Shown here piece after piece: positions 1 to 14,695 of a DNA stretch of 64,000 nucleotides (positions are counted from its first letter, which is position 1; each line of letters begins with the position of its first letter). Location: the NCBI GenBank assembly GCA_008711295.1, contig VUYV01000069.1:769667-833666 (forward strand). The letters run 5' to 3'. The stretch is from Anarhynchus alexandrinus (taxonomy: Eukaryota; Chordata; Aves; Charadriiformes; Charadriidae). Both the position numbers and the translations under genes were made by a program. The notes beneath the pieces were generated by a model. The model saw only the letters and a list, made by a program, of their open reading frames with translations. It did not search any database and was not told the DNA's origin.

Positions 1-3000
1 ACTTGAAAAATATCCTAAAATTTCATCCCAGTTCATTCACTGGAACACAGGTCATGTAAATAATCCCTCCACTCAAAACCATCTACACCTTTCAGAAATA
101 ACTAACAAAAATAATTAGTCTACAAGGGCCCATCCCACCCAGTTTCCTCCTCATTTACTTTCTCAGCCCTTTAGGACCAGAAATTGCTCACTGCTTCTGC
201 CTTAAGCCACAGCAAAATTGAGAGTAATTCTTCCTTACTGACTTATTTTATACAAGGAAACACTACAGCAACACTAGGGGAGGCCCCTTCCTCTCTGACA
301 CTTTCAGGGACTGAAAAACTCACCTGTTTCTCTTCTCATTCACAAAGACCTTGACTCAGCTGTGAACAAGCACCTTCAAACACGTAACAGGATAGTAGTG
401 CTGTTCCTGTGGTCCTGAGAAGACATTTTTTCTGCATGAGGCAGCAAGGAAATTTAGTGTGGTGTACAGAAACAGACCAAAATTACTTGGACCCAGTTTT
501 AAGAAGCAGTAAACAAGATTGATCATGGTAACCAGAGGTGAGGCAAAAGCAACAGCTTTACCTTCTAGTGGACACTTAAATAATTAGGCAGGACAGGAAA
601 ACAAAAATCAGCTGGCGTATTTTGAAGAGGGAGGTAACATTCACTTGATGCAGTGGGAGAGGATGTGTAGGAGGTGGCATGAGACACTCAATCAGTCTAA
701 AGTTGCTTTGGGCAGGGCTGGGATGGGGCCCAAAGGGGGCGCAGGGGAGTGCTCAGTCTCACTAGAAACACTCAAAAGTAGCAATGTACTGAAATCTTGT
801 TGTCCTCATTATTGCCTGTACTATTTGCAGTATCTGACTGCAGAGGAATCCCATCAGTTATCATAGCCACAGCATCAGTGTCTGCTAATTATACATGCAG
901 ATCTTTTCCATAGTGTACTGATGATCTGCCTTCACCAGTAATTAGCACATTACCTGTTATCTCCCCAACACTTAAATATGAATGAGGCCATAGAGATTAA
1001 TCATTCACATGATTTCCTAGGATCTACATTATCCAATTGATGACATTTAAACGTTTGATCTAAATGCCTGAATTTAGACATCTAAGTGTCTTTGTTAGGC
1101 TACAACTTCCATTTGTGCTGTAGTAGGTGAAGCAGCTCCACCATACCAAGCAGCAACACAGAAAATCAGTGATCCAACTCTTTCTGCGTTGATTTCCATC
1201 TGGCACTCTGTTGTGGAGCATGCTTATAATTCACTCTGTGCACAAATTTGATTCTATAGAAAATGGGCACTTGACTGGCATCAAAAGTGCTCGGGAGTGT
1301 TCCCTGTGTTCCCAGCAAGCATGTGAAGATGATGGCAACTTCATACAAGTTTACTGTTTCTTTCTGTGTAATGCAGGGTTTGTACTATTCTGAAAGCCTG
1401 TCACGAAGCACGAATTACTGACTGACTTCTTGTTCCTGGCTGGGAACAAGGGCTATTTCTATTAAAGCAGATTGTGATTCTAGGAAAGAGGTAAGAAATA
1501 AAACCAGGATTAACTGTTCAAATGTCAGTCACCTGTCACCTCTGTAATTTAGGTTACAGATCTGAACCCACTCACAAGACAGAATTCACTTGCTTAGCAG
1601 TCAGATTTCTCACAATTCATACTCCATCCTGTTTAAGTGTGAAATTCACTATGGGAACTTCACGATATTACCTAGAAAATCATTTACATTGCCATGTTGC
1701 AGCACTACATATTCCATACACGAAATGCACGCACTCATCGTTTGAGAAGGCAGAGCAGAACCTCACATATTCTTTTAAAAGGACTATTTTTGACACAATG
1801 ACATGTCTTCAAAACTGGGAGTCACCCCCCACATGCACACTCCTACTATTTAGCTTACACCATAGAAGGTAGGGAACTCCTCTGAGAGGCAGAAAAATCT
1901 CAACTCCATTGGGCTGAAAGTCAGGTCTTCCAGTGCTTGGGTGAGTGCTCTACAGGAAAAGACAGGTACCCCGTCCTCTGACTTTATCTTAAAAAGAAAA
2001 AACAGCCGAGACCATTTTGCCACAGCTTTGCTCTTACAGATCTATGAGATGTCTATTCTCTGAATACATGCAGGAGACTGAACTCTTCAAAGGATTTAGG
2101 TGAGGCAAAATAATATTCTGGCTTAATACTTAAGCCAGGACTCATCCCATCTAATTACAGCAGATCACAGGGAGGTTCAAGTTACAAGCACAGCCACTCC
2201 ATGTAGGCTCATTACATAAAGCGTGGAGAGAGACAGGCACCTTCAGGCTGTGATTCACATGTTAGGTACGTATCTGGCTGCTAAAAATGGGAACGTTTGA
2301 AGATGGAACAAAATCAGTGTAGGAACCTGGGGAATTATTAGTCAAACAGAGAAAATGTCTACTGGATTAGAAACCTCCAATAAAAGTGGTCAATGCCAGA
2401 GGTTTTGTGGGATTTTGGACTCAGGTACCTAAGGTTAGCCCCAGTGCTGTTTTAGGCAAAGCCCTCATTTGGATCTATTCCTTTGCCTATTTCTCAACAC
2501 AATTTAAGATTAGGAAATAAAATAACATTAAAATTAACCAGTTTATTATCTAGATTTGCAGAGAAACATGTAGGTCCTGTGCTTGGGCTCTCTATTAGTT
2601 CCTAACACCGTCTGCGCTAAGCCTTTAAAGTTTTGAGGGCAAATATAAAAATTGAAACATCTTATTCTGCCTGCTCTATGTCATCTCTTTACTGCTAAAT
2701 TAATATTTACAATCCCACAAAAACAGGTGCAAAATGCAACCACCCATTTTAAATTGTTCTTTAGGAGTTACGAATAATGACAGGTACAAAATGCACTAAT
2801 AACTTATGGTCAAAAGCTGTTAAGGTGGAAACACAGTATTTCAGAGTATAATTCTAAGAGATAGTAAAACTTTAACAACATACCAGGTAGGGTATTATTT
2901 ATAATAAAATAATTGCTTTCTGGCTACCTGCATCTTCCTCAAATTTTCCTGTGCCAACTTTCTTTAGACATGCTATTATGTATTAAAAAATCTTGTCAAA

Positions 3001-4479
3001 ATATGCTCTTATTCAACTATAAAATAATAACTTCCTCTACACTGAACAATATATGCAACACTGACAAATGATGACTGGCTCAAAGATTCCAGAGCAGGAA
3101 TCCATTTATAGCTCCTATGCATGAATTATTAATCCTTTTTTTTTTTCCCCAGTTCATAAATCACTCTGATTGCATACTCATGGACTGAAACAGCAGAATA
3201 CATACTCCACATTAGCTCATTATTTTTTTCCTCAAAATCTGATATATAAGTACCTAGTACTGATATCTGGGTAGTCACTAATCAAAATATTAATTTTAAT
3301 TAGCTCAGCTAGGGTAGTTGTATTCAGTACAAGAAAAGAGCACTGTTTTTACAAAATTATCTCGAGAAGAGAACGATAGCTCAATAAGATATCCTTCTGT
3401 ATACTTACCTTCTCTAAACAGTTTCTCTGAGAAAGTTGTTAACAAATTTCCTTTTCCTGTCACTTGCTGATCAGTTGAATGAGTTATAGATTTATAAAGT
3501 CAAAATTAGAATTCCTCAAGAAAATAAAGTATTAAAACTACATAAAGATCAGGACTGAAAGGGTGATACACAACATGGCTCTCATCTAAGTGTTGCTGCC
3601 TAAAAAAGCTGGGCGTCAGGTTCATCATCCAAGGTAGTCATCTGCACAGTTGAACATTTGGAGGACTGGCTCCCATTTGGGGGAGTCTTCTTTTCACTGC
3701 TCACTACAGATAAAGCACAGTAGTGTAACTGGACACACACCTTTATATGACTAAGATTAGCTTAAACGTCTAGATGAGTCACTGATTGCCACCAGCATCT
3801 TGGGCTTTTTCTGATCTATTTTTCTTTTCGACTACACCAGTTCAATGATCCAGATCATTGTGAGGGCTTCCAAATGCTAATACCAACATGAGCCAGCAGA
3901 CAAGAAGACCCAGCTCAGAGCAAGGACGATGCCAGACCTTCTCTTTTGATGGCAGGGCAGATTTATAGCAGGATAAAGAAAATTGCCTCTCACAGTACAA
4001 AGGATACCATTATTCTCTCAGTGTGTTTTTGGAGCAGAAACCCTTTTTGCCTGGGCAAGTAAAGAGTTCACTGAGTAGTGTTTCCACTAAGAAGTACAAA
4101 ATTCTCCTTCTTAGACTGATTTCTAGTCATTACCTTTTCTGATGTTTATTTTAGCTAATTAACTAACATTACAAAACAGCATTTCACACCAGAATTATAC
4201 TTAGCCATCTCCCATGATTTTACTTGATTGTGATCAGTGTTCTATAAATACTTATACTCTCTATGATATTACTATTTTCCAGATAGAAAGAAGCTATCTC
4301 AACTTTACAGTTCTAGAAATTGTCTATATCAGATATAGGAAACACCAGTATCAGATATGAGAACGTAGAAGTTGGAGGCAAATCTATTGAAACAACACTG
4401 AAGAACGTAAGAGAGCTTGGGACACTGAAGGAATAGACCAAATGAAAACACAGCCTTATACAATTACAGTCTATCAGCT
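1..4479. other. AT-rich non-coding DNA
   Basis: No gene, exon chain or clear mobile element was found. Open frames here (up to 116 aa at 1,522-1,872) have no protein-like composition or splice context. Likely intronic or intergenic. Confidence 0.6.
3843..3860. repeat. 8-base inverted repeat with 2-base centre
   Basis: CAATGATC and GATCATTG separated by CA form a perfect short palindrome. Confidence 0.85.
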
Positions 4480-7400
4480 ACGACAGGTACGATGAAATTC
4501 TGCACGACAGGTAAGGACAAATGTATTATTCTTGTTTCTCTGTAGTTTCAGCTATAAAAGGCAATATAAAGTTTGAAATATTTAATGATAGGCTAAAGAA
4601 GTTATGAAATCTGAAATGCTTGTCAGCAGCAACACTATAACTAGTGGTCCAAAATATACCTGGCACAGGACTAATAGTAACACAATGGAGGCAAAAAGTG
4701 GCAACAGTAAGATTCCTCAAAAACTGCAGCTGAACAGGAACTGGCAACATCCCGCACATCTATTAAATGGTTGAAGGGCAATTGCTGTCCCTACTCTGAG
4801 ATGGGGCTTCTACCAACATCCCAAATGTTGATACCTCATGGGCAGAGGAGAAAGGAGAGGTGGTAAGAGAAGACAACAACAGACCAAGCAGTGCAATGAA
4901 GGCTTGAAAAGGGAGCTGTACAACTACTGTAACAAGCTCAACTGATAAATATTATGTATTTGACTAGTAAAAGGGATGTCTTCAAGGCAAAGATTAAAAA
5001 TTCTATAAAAGACATTGGTGTTACTGTCCAAATGTGCCACTTAAAGGTAGACATCCTCAACTGAAAACACTGTTGCTTACATCCATATACTTATTTTATG
5101 GGAAAAGTAATCAACCAGTTGAAAAAGCACAGTACCCAAGACACCAACTGGCAGGTGGAGCACAACAAGGAACATAAAGAACTGCAAATGTACACAAAGG
5201 AGAAACATAGTTGAGATGTAGGCTGCTAGACAGCTAAGCCCCACCAAGCAGCTCTTCAGCTGTGCAGACATAGCGTTAAGCTATCAACTTGTCCCAGATA
5301 AAGAAGCTTTTGTGAGAAATCCCATGACAAACCCAGTTACGTTTCTGGCCAAAACTGAACAAGCCTAGTCCCAGGAAGATAGGGGATCCCAAACAAAGCG
5401 TAGACCAGCTGACTGCAGCTAGTAAGGGCGCAGCACACCAGAGCGCCGGCAGTGGAGCATGGCCCCGGCACAGCCCACAGCGGCCAGCAGGACAGCAGGG
5501 CCAGCTGGACAGACAGACTCTGGAAGAACAGCCAGAACAACAGTACTCTAAACTCTGCAAACAAACTCATCTCCACCAATGGCCAATGCCAAAACTAGAT
5601 GCCAAACTGTAGATGGTAGATACAGCTGACTCCCCCTCAACCCTTCAGTTCAGGCAGACTCCATTGTTAGTCTGTAAAATCTGGGGAAAAATAGCTCCCT
5701 CCAAACTCCACATGCTCCAAGCAGTAAAATGAGGGGAGAGACGATGAAGACTTCGCTGGATCTGCACAGTGAATGCTTTCCATTCTTTACATTTTGAGAA
5801 GCAGAAAAACAAAGAAAAAGGATGACAAAACCAGCACTGGAGTCAACATCTCCAAAAGGCTGCTGAGGCAGATTTGCAGGTCCAGTTTCAGATGCTTAGC
5901 AAGCCTGACGGCACCAGTTACACCTAGTTCACATTTTAAAATACCGAGAGCCTACAGAACAAGTAGCATCATAGAAATGGTATTCTACGTAATACACTGC
6001 AAAGCAAGACAATTTCTTCAAGGTTGCGCCCTCTCTCCAAAGAAGATTCAAAACAAGATACTCTGGCCTTGGTATCCTGACCCTTCAGCAAGGAATGGTA
6101 AACAATAAACACAGGGTAGTTACCTCAGCCTAATAAGAAAGCTCAATAAAACACATATAGGTGCTGCCACTGCCATAAACCTCCAGTTTCTCAGTTATGG
6201 CACTTAATTCTCTACCTGTTCTGATCTCCATTTGACTCAAAAGCTTTCCAGGCAAGCAAGCCAAGGAAAGCAACTCCCCCTCTTCCCAGGACTGTGGCCT
6301 CCCCTCCACAGCCCTCGGTTCCTTTCATACAGAAACACAACTACCAACCTCACCCTCAGTGAACAAAAAAGTCACGTGTCAGCCCTGCCCCCATAAACCC
6401 CATACCAACTTCCATCATTATCTATCCAGATCAATAAAAGGATTTATTACCTTCCTGCATCAACAAATTAAAGAGTATATTCACCCTACACCAAAGTGCC
6501 AGAGGGCAACCAGAGTGTGCAGGGAGCAGAGAAACATCACACCCGTATCTCCTGTCTTAGCAAGCGACCATCCATCACATCAGGGATGATCATCCTGCAG
6601 AGAAGATGCTACTTTTTATCCCCACTAGAGAGTTTAACTCTCTCACTTTCATTCATTCATTTTCATGAAGCTCCCCGTAATTAACGGTTTCCTCAAATTC
6701 ACAAATTCTGCTGGTTTTCATGCCAACACGTGAGTGGGAAAATATAGGGTAGCAAAAATCTGGTTCCACATAATCTATTTGCTGGGGAGAAAGGTCATTA
6801 CACCAAGCCCTTATACCACTACAAAAGCATACTTCATTTGCTTCATTTGGTAATACTGCAAATGCATTCAATTAATAATATATGAAAAAGCACTGACTAA
6901 TTTTCACATCAATTGATTAATTACAAAACTGTCTACAGTGACTGAGTATACAATCTCCATAGCATCTGCTGTACTTAAAAAAAAATAGCAATGGAGTAAG
7001 TTTTCCTCACCACTAGCTAAGTGGAGCTGAGCTGGAAGTTTAATTAGTTAAATGGTAAGTTACATAATTTTAGCATTTACTTTCAGAGGAGGTAAGATAC
7101 ATATGAATGATTTTTCCAGTCCTGTGCATGCCACTAAAATAAAAGTGAATACAGTTCTGGAAAGTTTGTATCCTTTTCATATCCCTGAGCCACATACCAA
7201 AAATAAACAGGGTTAAAAAACTACTTTGTTTTAAAAACCATTTATTTTTCAATTGATTATGACTTCGTATTTCGTAAGGACATAGTTTAAAATTGTACTA
7301 GGCTGTTTTTAGACAGTAATTAGGTCTAAATAAAACCTAGCAGCCTTATTGAACATAAAGTAACGACATTATCTCTTCAGATCGCAAATTGAATTGTGAA

Positions 7401-7726
7401 GATTAGCACAGCTATCTAATAATTGGAGTATAGACAACACATCTCAGAGAATGTTATTCTACCATTAACTTCTTTTTATTATATGAGCAAAACCAAATAA
7501 TAGCAGCTCATACTAAACAAAAAAAAAACCCATAAAATAGATGTTGTATTTGTCAGCAGTATGTTTTAGCTTGTTAGTAAACAAAAATGTAAACACACTT
7601 GTACAGCTTTTTATGTGTACATTTGTACATAATATTTAATCTGACACATCTGATATTTACCTTGGTTAGGTGGGTGCCTTTTGTTCATTCGACACAAGAA
7701 ACTGATAAGGACAAATGTATTATTCT
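4480..7726. repeat. 21-base perfect direct repeat 3.2 kb apart
   Basis: An identical 21-base string beginning taaggacaaatg occurs at 4,512-4,532 and again at 7,706-7,726 in the same orientation. Just left of the first copy, the ten bases acgacaggta repeat at 4,480-4,489 and 4,504-4,513. A 21-base exact match is unlikely by chance in 64 kb, so it may mark two copies of an undetected dispersed repeat or the ends of an old insertion. The DNA between contains a GC-richer patch (5,380-5,560) unlike its flanks. No terminal motifs of a known element are clear. Confidence 0.5.
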
Positions 7727-8410
7727 GTTGTAAGCAACTTCTTACAGCATTACCCGTTCATTATTTTTTAAAAATTCCTACTCTTTAACAGCTTTACCAG
7801 ATAGCACACAGTCTAATACTTACATTCTTAGTCAAACAAACCCTGAATCGTTGCTATTTGACCTAATTTATTTCAGATTTCAAATGGAAAATTCTATTCC
7901 AAGCACAGTAAAAAAAAAATTTAGACGAGATAAGATTATTGCAAAAATAACATTTTAACTTTACTCTTCTCACAGCAAAACACTACTCTATATAATTAAA
8001 AATGCAAATCAAATCTCAAAGAACTTTAATTAAATTATCTGAATTTATTTAAAAAGTGGTTCTTCAGTGTCCTGAAACTCTGAATCATCAATGCGCTAAG
8101 ACAAACAACTAGAATTTACATGTTAATAAAATCACATAAAAAGAACAGATAAAAAGCAAATGGAATTTAAGGGCTCTGAAAAGACTCAGTGTTTAATACC
8201 TAATTCTTTTTAAATTAATTGGCATTTTAAAGGAAAAAATACTGACAAAGTATTTCTAATAAAACACTATATTTTTATGCATACTGAATTTTTTGTAATA
8301 TGTAAGTATGCATATCTACTTACAAATTGTAGCAGCACATTACTGCATTTTCAATATGCGTTTATTTCAAAGCACTCCAGAAAGAAATAGATAAAAACTC
8401 TCACATGAAA

Positions 8411-8432
8411 ACATGGCAAAGTTTTGCCATGT
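8411..8432. repeat. Near-perfect 22-base palindrome
   Basis: Arms acatggcaaa and tttgccatgt are exact reverse complements with two bases between. Flanking tcacatg/catgtga gives partial extra pairing. Too short for a typical pre-miRNA. Confidence 0.9.
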
Positions 8433-11400
8433 GAAGAAATGACTAGAAGAATTTTACCACGTAGATCTCTGTTCACCTTATACTTAAAATAAAAAAAAAA
8501 AGCATGAAGTACATCCAAAATGATACCTTAAGTCCAAGCATCAGCAGCCTCATATACACACAGAAAAGCAGTGAGGAAGTGTTTTAACAGGTCACACAGA
8601 AAAAAATCTGATCATCTTTTTTTGTCAAATCACATTTTAAACCTCAATAACCACACAACGCAAAGAAAGCCAGTGAGCAAAGTTCATTGGTAAAGCAGAA
8701 GTATGTCTTACTGCTAACACCACTAGTCATATGTCATTTCACATTAACTGAAATCTTCAGTCAAAAAAAAACAGAGGAGGAAAGCCCAGGAGAAGAGAAG
8801 GGCAGCAAAAGAAGCTGCGGATTGCAGTGAAAGAATGTGCCAGTGTCCCAACGCCCAGACCTCCCAAAACGAGTCAGGGAATACTCCTGAAATAGCAAGG
8901 CGAGGCGATTGGAAACACCACCCAAAGCAGGAAAAAACCCAAATGTTTAACATACTCAGGCTTAGAGATCAAAAGTCGCATTTTCCTGCTGAGCTCTCTG
9001 CAAGGTGAGCCAAAAGCAGCTGCCATCCACGAGGTACGCTGCGTGAGCAGAAGTCTCTCCTTTACACCATGTTGCTCTGAATCAGTGGAGTAAATTCAGG
9101 ACAAGCTCCGCAGCACGACAGCATGGACTAATCAACGTAAAACAAGCCATCGCTGGCACCAGCAGCTCATCGTTTACAAACATGTGACTAACATGAACAT
9201 AGTAATATCTTTGTTCTCATTCTGAAGCAGTTATCAAAGATTCAACATGGAAAACTGACATAAAAGCAAGTAGAAAACTCTTCATGGGCTTTAGCTGAAC
9301 ATAGGCTTCAAAGACCGTAGTTTCTCATTTAGGGACTTTGTATCAGTATCAAAAAGAATAAAGTTCAAACTGCTTCACTGCTCTGAATCCCTGGAACAAT
9401 ACTGACCTTGCTTTGAAAGGCATAAAATGGAAATATACATTTATTTGACTTTTATAATCATATCAGTTCAGGAAAAATGTGACTGCACACTTACGGTCCA
9501 GGAAGAGAATTTAAACGTTGGCTTTCATTTGGGAAATAAGCTTAAAATTTGAAATTAAAAAATCAGCAGAAGCTGATTTGTGACATCACAGTATCAAAAT
9601 ATTACATCACTCCCTTCACTAATCTCCAAGGCTCACTGAAAAAGAAAGCGTAACCCATCTGTAGCTCAGCTCTTTACTTCAGAAGGAAAAACACTTCAGT
9701 GATCTGGTGAAAGCTGCTCTTCACACATCCGTAAGCAGAAAAGAGCAGCCCAATGAACTGCATTCTCCTCCACCAGCCCCTGGGAACATAGAACGTTGTG
9801 TATTTACACCCCTGGGCTACAGAAAGAGCTCTACAGTTGACTTGCTACAGTCATTTGTGTGCGAAATGACGAAAAGTGAACCTGAGTTTGCCGTCTACCT
9901 GTTGAACTCAATTAAAAGTTCTAGAGTTTATCAAAAGGTAATATCAGGCTATACAAATTGGTATATATTCTGGAATGCCTACCAAATAAGTACACTGCCC
10001 TAAAAGAGGACCAATAATAACAATAATAGAAAATGGAGTGGGAAGTGTAATCTATGCAGAGATCTTTTTCCCTCCCTTACGCTCCCAGCAAATTTTAAAA
10101 ATATTTCTGCCAACATATTGTTTTGTGTCAAATATAAACTGAAGAAGACATTTGAGGATATGGTCTTTGGTGTTTATGCCTCATGGTTATAAAATTAGCC
10201 TCATATTCATTATTCTGAATATAAAAAGATTTAAATTTTTAAACCTAAAGTGAAAAGCGTGCATCTAATGCTTGGAGCTGTGCTTTACCTACAGAACATT
10301 TTGCATCCTTTTTGTGCCCTAGGAATTGAATTTTATTACTTTCTATGGAATTAACATAGTTTTGACAGGGAAAAAAAGAAGATAGACTATATTAAGTTTT
10401 TAATGCTGGAATAGATCTGGTATGCAATATCAGTACGTAAGAATCTATACCCTATTTGCATTTATTTTCAGCATACCATTCCAGAAACACTTTTTCAAAT
10501 GGCCACACTATTAATGTTTGTTTTTCATTTAATACATGCATATTGAATAGTTCCTGAATGTTCAAAGTAAATTAAAGACATTTATTTTTCTGTACCTACA
10601 ACTGTGATTTTCATTGTGCTGCAGCAGGCACTCCAAAAAAATATATTTTTTTTTTTTTTTTATGGCTGGGGTGGGGAATTTAGGAACAAATATAACAATA
10701 CTTTTTGCAAGCGAAAATCCACTACATTGCACTACAGAGTTAAGGGCACAACCAAATCCACCTGAAAGTTCCTTCCAGATAGGCACAATTTTGCAAGGAT
10801 CTTGCAAACATGTACAGACACACCCACACATCAACAAAAGCATATTTTCAGCTTTCGGAGCGTACCTTCCCTGCTGCGTGCCGCACTTAGCATGGCACAA
10901 CTGTCACGCCAAAGGCCTTCCTGCATACTTTCAGCCTAACCAAAAGTCTAAATAAATTGAGCAGATAAAGTAACATATTGGAACATTTAAGGTCATTTAT
11001 CACATACTATCACCAACTTATTTCCTTAAGCACTCCTCTTTTGGAGAAAGGCTGTTCTCAGTTCAGTTTCTGGTTCTAAACGACACTCTGGCGTAGTCTC
11101 TCAAGGGAGCCTCTCTCCCTTTTGACAACAGTGGGGAGTGAAGAGCATCACTCAGCTAACTTATGGCAAACCTGGGCTAAATCGGGGCCATGTGAATATT
11201 GTTATCACACATCTCCACTCTGTGTAGTTTGAGAGAGGTGATATCAAAACATAAGGGTAAGAAAAGGGTTTGAATTCCTCTGACCTAATCTTTGATGTTT
11301 ACTTTTTAAATACCTGGGTCTGACTCAGGCACTTACACTCCATGTTCAGAGAGAACTAGGTTAAATGAATCATTATGTAAATATGTCTACTTCTCCTCCT

Positions 11401-12816
11401 GAGTGATTAGCTTAGACGCAAATATCTACCTTTTAGATGCCTAAATTGGGTTAGATGGATGTCACCAAAATATTTAAGAAAGCATTCTGAGGAATCGTGG
11501 AAATGTCCCAGACTTCCCTGCGATTCCCAGGGCCTGAGCACGTAACTGCAGAGGAACGGGGCTGCCGCGAGCAAGGCAAAGCTGGCAGCGATGGCTCCGT
11601 GCTGGGGACACCATTCAGATTTTCTCAGCTCCTGCAAGAAAGAAAATCCTTCACATTTGAGATTCAGCTGATGCCGCTCTTTTTGTCAGTTAAGAGGAAG
11701 ATGAAATCAGCTAAGTGAACTAATTATGGAAAGGAATCGCTGTGTAATTATTGAAGTAACCTTTTCTCACTTTCCCAGTTAGACACAGTAAAAATACTTC
11801 ACAACGTTTCCAAGGAATTAACACAATTTGTTTCCAAACTGTTTACAGAATATTATTCTCAAGAGATTACATTTAACGAGCAAGGCTATGCCTAAAAGGA
11901 AAGGGAATACAGATAAAAGAAAAGCAAGCAAGCTCTTCTGTACATTCTGAAGATACTTGACAGTGTAGCTCTCTAGCAATCAAGCAAAAGAAAAGATTTA
12001 ATAGGCATGGAAAGCTGGAGGTCAATGAACACTAGAGAAGGCATTTTTATTCAGTCAAGTGAAATCATAACAGTGCAACGTAAGAGTAACTTGATTGAGA
12101 TTCATGTAGCTTATTTTGTAATTTTTACAGCACAAATGCTTTTCGTTGCTCATTAGATTACTGAATTAGGTACTTCAGCTCTAAAGGAATCTAATGTTCC
12201 TCCAAGAACTCAAGTGAAATTGATGAATTCACCTGATTCTATTTTGAAAACTTCAAGAGCTGTTACAACTAATTGTTAACTGTAACTTCATGCCAAGAAC
12301 TACACTTTAAAGAAGATGGGCTAGAGGCTTTGTCGAGCTACTGTGAAATGATCTACTTTTATTCTGGTATTTGCTGTGTCATACTAATTGTACTATGCTG
12401 AGGATGTTGCATACTGTCACTGTTTAACTACTGGAAAATTGCCAATAGAAAGAAAAATGGGAAATTGTTTTAATGAAGTGGCTTTCTGAACAATCTTGGA
12501 GGAAAATTCTCTTTCCATATGACTCTTAAGCAGCACCTCTATCTAACACTTCATCTGTATACTTCTGTAATCTCTTACATCTAAGGATCTCAGAGCTTTT
12601 TGACAGAATTTATTACACTTCATGGCAATCTTGTAGGGAAAGAAAAGAACCACATCACTCTATGATAAACAAACAACGGAAATATTGTGAACTAAGACAA
12701 CATAATAATGGATTTATAAATACTCTAGTAAAAAAAAATATCCGAGTTTGGTGTTAGGATTTTTTTCCATAAAGTGGGGAAAAAAGTGTTATTTAAGAAT
12801 TTTGCCTTTTTCTTTT

Positions 12817-12856
12817 ACATATATATATACACACATATGTATACATTCACACATGG
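12817..12856 (+). repeat. Compound AT/AC microsatellite
   Basis: An (AT)n run passes into ACAC and then TATGTATACAT sequence, forming a compound, partly palindromic dinucleotide tract. Confidence 0.85.
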
Positions 12857-14668
12857 ATGGACTTCAGTGTTTCACTTGTTTGATTTAAGCCTCAGAAATC
12901 AGTTTAAACAGACCTGAATGCTTCACAGCGCAAAATATACAGCTCTACTCCAGCCTCCAGAGTAGATTCAGAGAGTAACGACTTTTTTGAAAATGGTCTC
13001 TTATAATCTTAAAAATGTCTTCTTATAATAATTTTTATTCACTTTGAAAAACTAGAGGCTTCTATATATGTTACACTCAAATCTCTCTGCATTCTGGAAG
13101 TATGGATTACATTAATTCTTTTATATATAGTTTTATGCTTCTGAGAAATTAAAAGTTTTCCAAACCTGATTTTCTGTTTGGACTAACACTACCACTATTC
13201 TAAGTTTAGTTCTTTTGTCTGTATGCCTCAGCTACAAGGCAACATGCTACTACTTTCATTTTCTCTGCCAATATACTCCCATAATATATATGGGAAGCCA
13301 CATACGCCAGGGCCAGAGAGAGAGATTTTTGGTGATACAGAATGTAGGTAACTCTTAAGGACAATAAACCACAAGTTATACTTTTAGCTTCCTACAACAG
13401 CAAATCAAAGCAATGACAGTACCGCTAGGACTTGAACATGAAAAGATTCTGTAACCAAAAAGGCCATAGTAATAGTTTAGTCTGATCTGCTGTATAATAC
13501 ATATCAAAACCCATCATGAGTAATTCTTGCATCAGGTCTAATAACTTGTGATAACACTAAAACACAGCTTTTATGAAACAGTCCATCTTGGTTAAGGTTA
13601 ATCAAAAAGTAAACAACCCTCACCTTCAAAGAATATTTTTTACTGTATTTTTACTGCAATTTTTTGCATTTGCAAATTCCAGATTTATAGTTCTGCTGTA
13701 TCTTTGCCTGTCAAATTACAGGGCTCTGTAGCAGTAGTTATCTCTTCCCAGCTCAGGTACTCACAATCTTTGATCGCGTCACCTCTGAACTGCTTTATAA
13801 ACTAAATAAATTGAGCTCCTTAGGGCTGTCACTGCAAGGTATATTTGCTAGACCATAAAGCACTCATGTAATGAGCTCTGTGCCTCCAATTCTTTCACAG
13901 TTGTGAAAAAAGGGAAGAAATGGCAAATCATTGGTCTTTCCAACCTCCATTTCTTTTGCCTTTGAATATATATGAAAGAACTAAAACAAAATACCTGCAT
14001 AATTTTCTAATAAAATTAAAATCTATTATTTCATATTATAGATAAATGAATTCAAAGACTTCTCATATGGGTATGTTACAGAAGTAGCACATCACACACC
14101 ATTCATGTTATCACAGAAAAATCTATCACCTCTACAGTAAGTGCTCTTGCCTACAAGATACTTCAAAACAAATTTCCCAACTCTCATGCTTCTTTAAGGG
14201 CTTGGAAAACCAAAGTCAAATTACATCTATCTCCTTCCAGTAGCTGTTATATTCTTTCATTTCTGAATGAACTTCCTAATTCTGTATGTTTAATTTCTGA
14301 AATTATTCAGGAGTTGGACACAAACAGAAGATGCAGTATTTCAAAATTCCCCATTAAGTTTTAAAGCAAAGACCAAGAGACTACCAAAAAACACGAGCAA
14401 GATCTACAATACTCAGAAGTATAACACACATGGTGTAGAAAGTAAAGCGTTAACTAACCCACAATCAGTAAATATTTAGACAAGCTGTAGCTTCAACAAG
14501 TGCTTATGTGAAAAATGAATTAAAGGCAAACTAATCAGCCAAAATAAAAGAGACACCTGCCAGCTGATCAAAGGACATTTATATGCAAGGAGATTTAAGA
14601 TTTTCATCCTAGTAAATATTCACCCAGAATACTTTAAAAAATATTCATTTTAAAATAATTAAAAAAAA

Positions 14669-14695
14669 ACAAAAACAAAAACAAAACCAAAACCC
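14669..14695 (+). repeat. A-rich (AAAAAC)n-like run
   Basis: Repeats of caaaaa/caaaac units within an A-rich stretch. There is no attached retrogene or SINE body that I can see, so it is treated as simple sequence. Confidence 0.7.

Noticed and set aside
10562..10955. Overlapping 112- and 113-codon frames on opposite strands
   Set aside because: Interesting by length, but both cross a T-rich homopolymer, show no family signature and share the same stop-poor interval, so at most one could be real and neither is supported.
11290..11460. Text resembling an ancient sauropsid repeat ('ttagatgcctaaattggg'); similar hints near 1,060 and 2,410
   Set aside because: Similarity is too short and from memory only; a repeat-library search would be needed, so not annotated.
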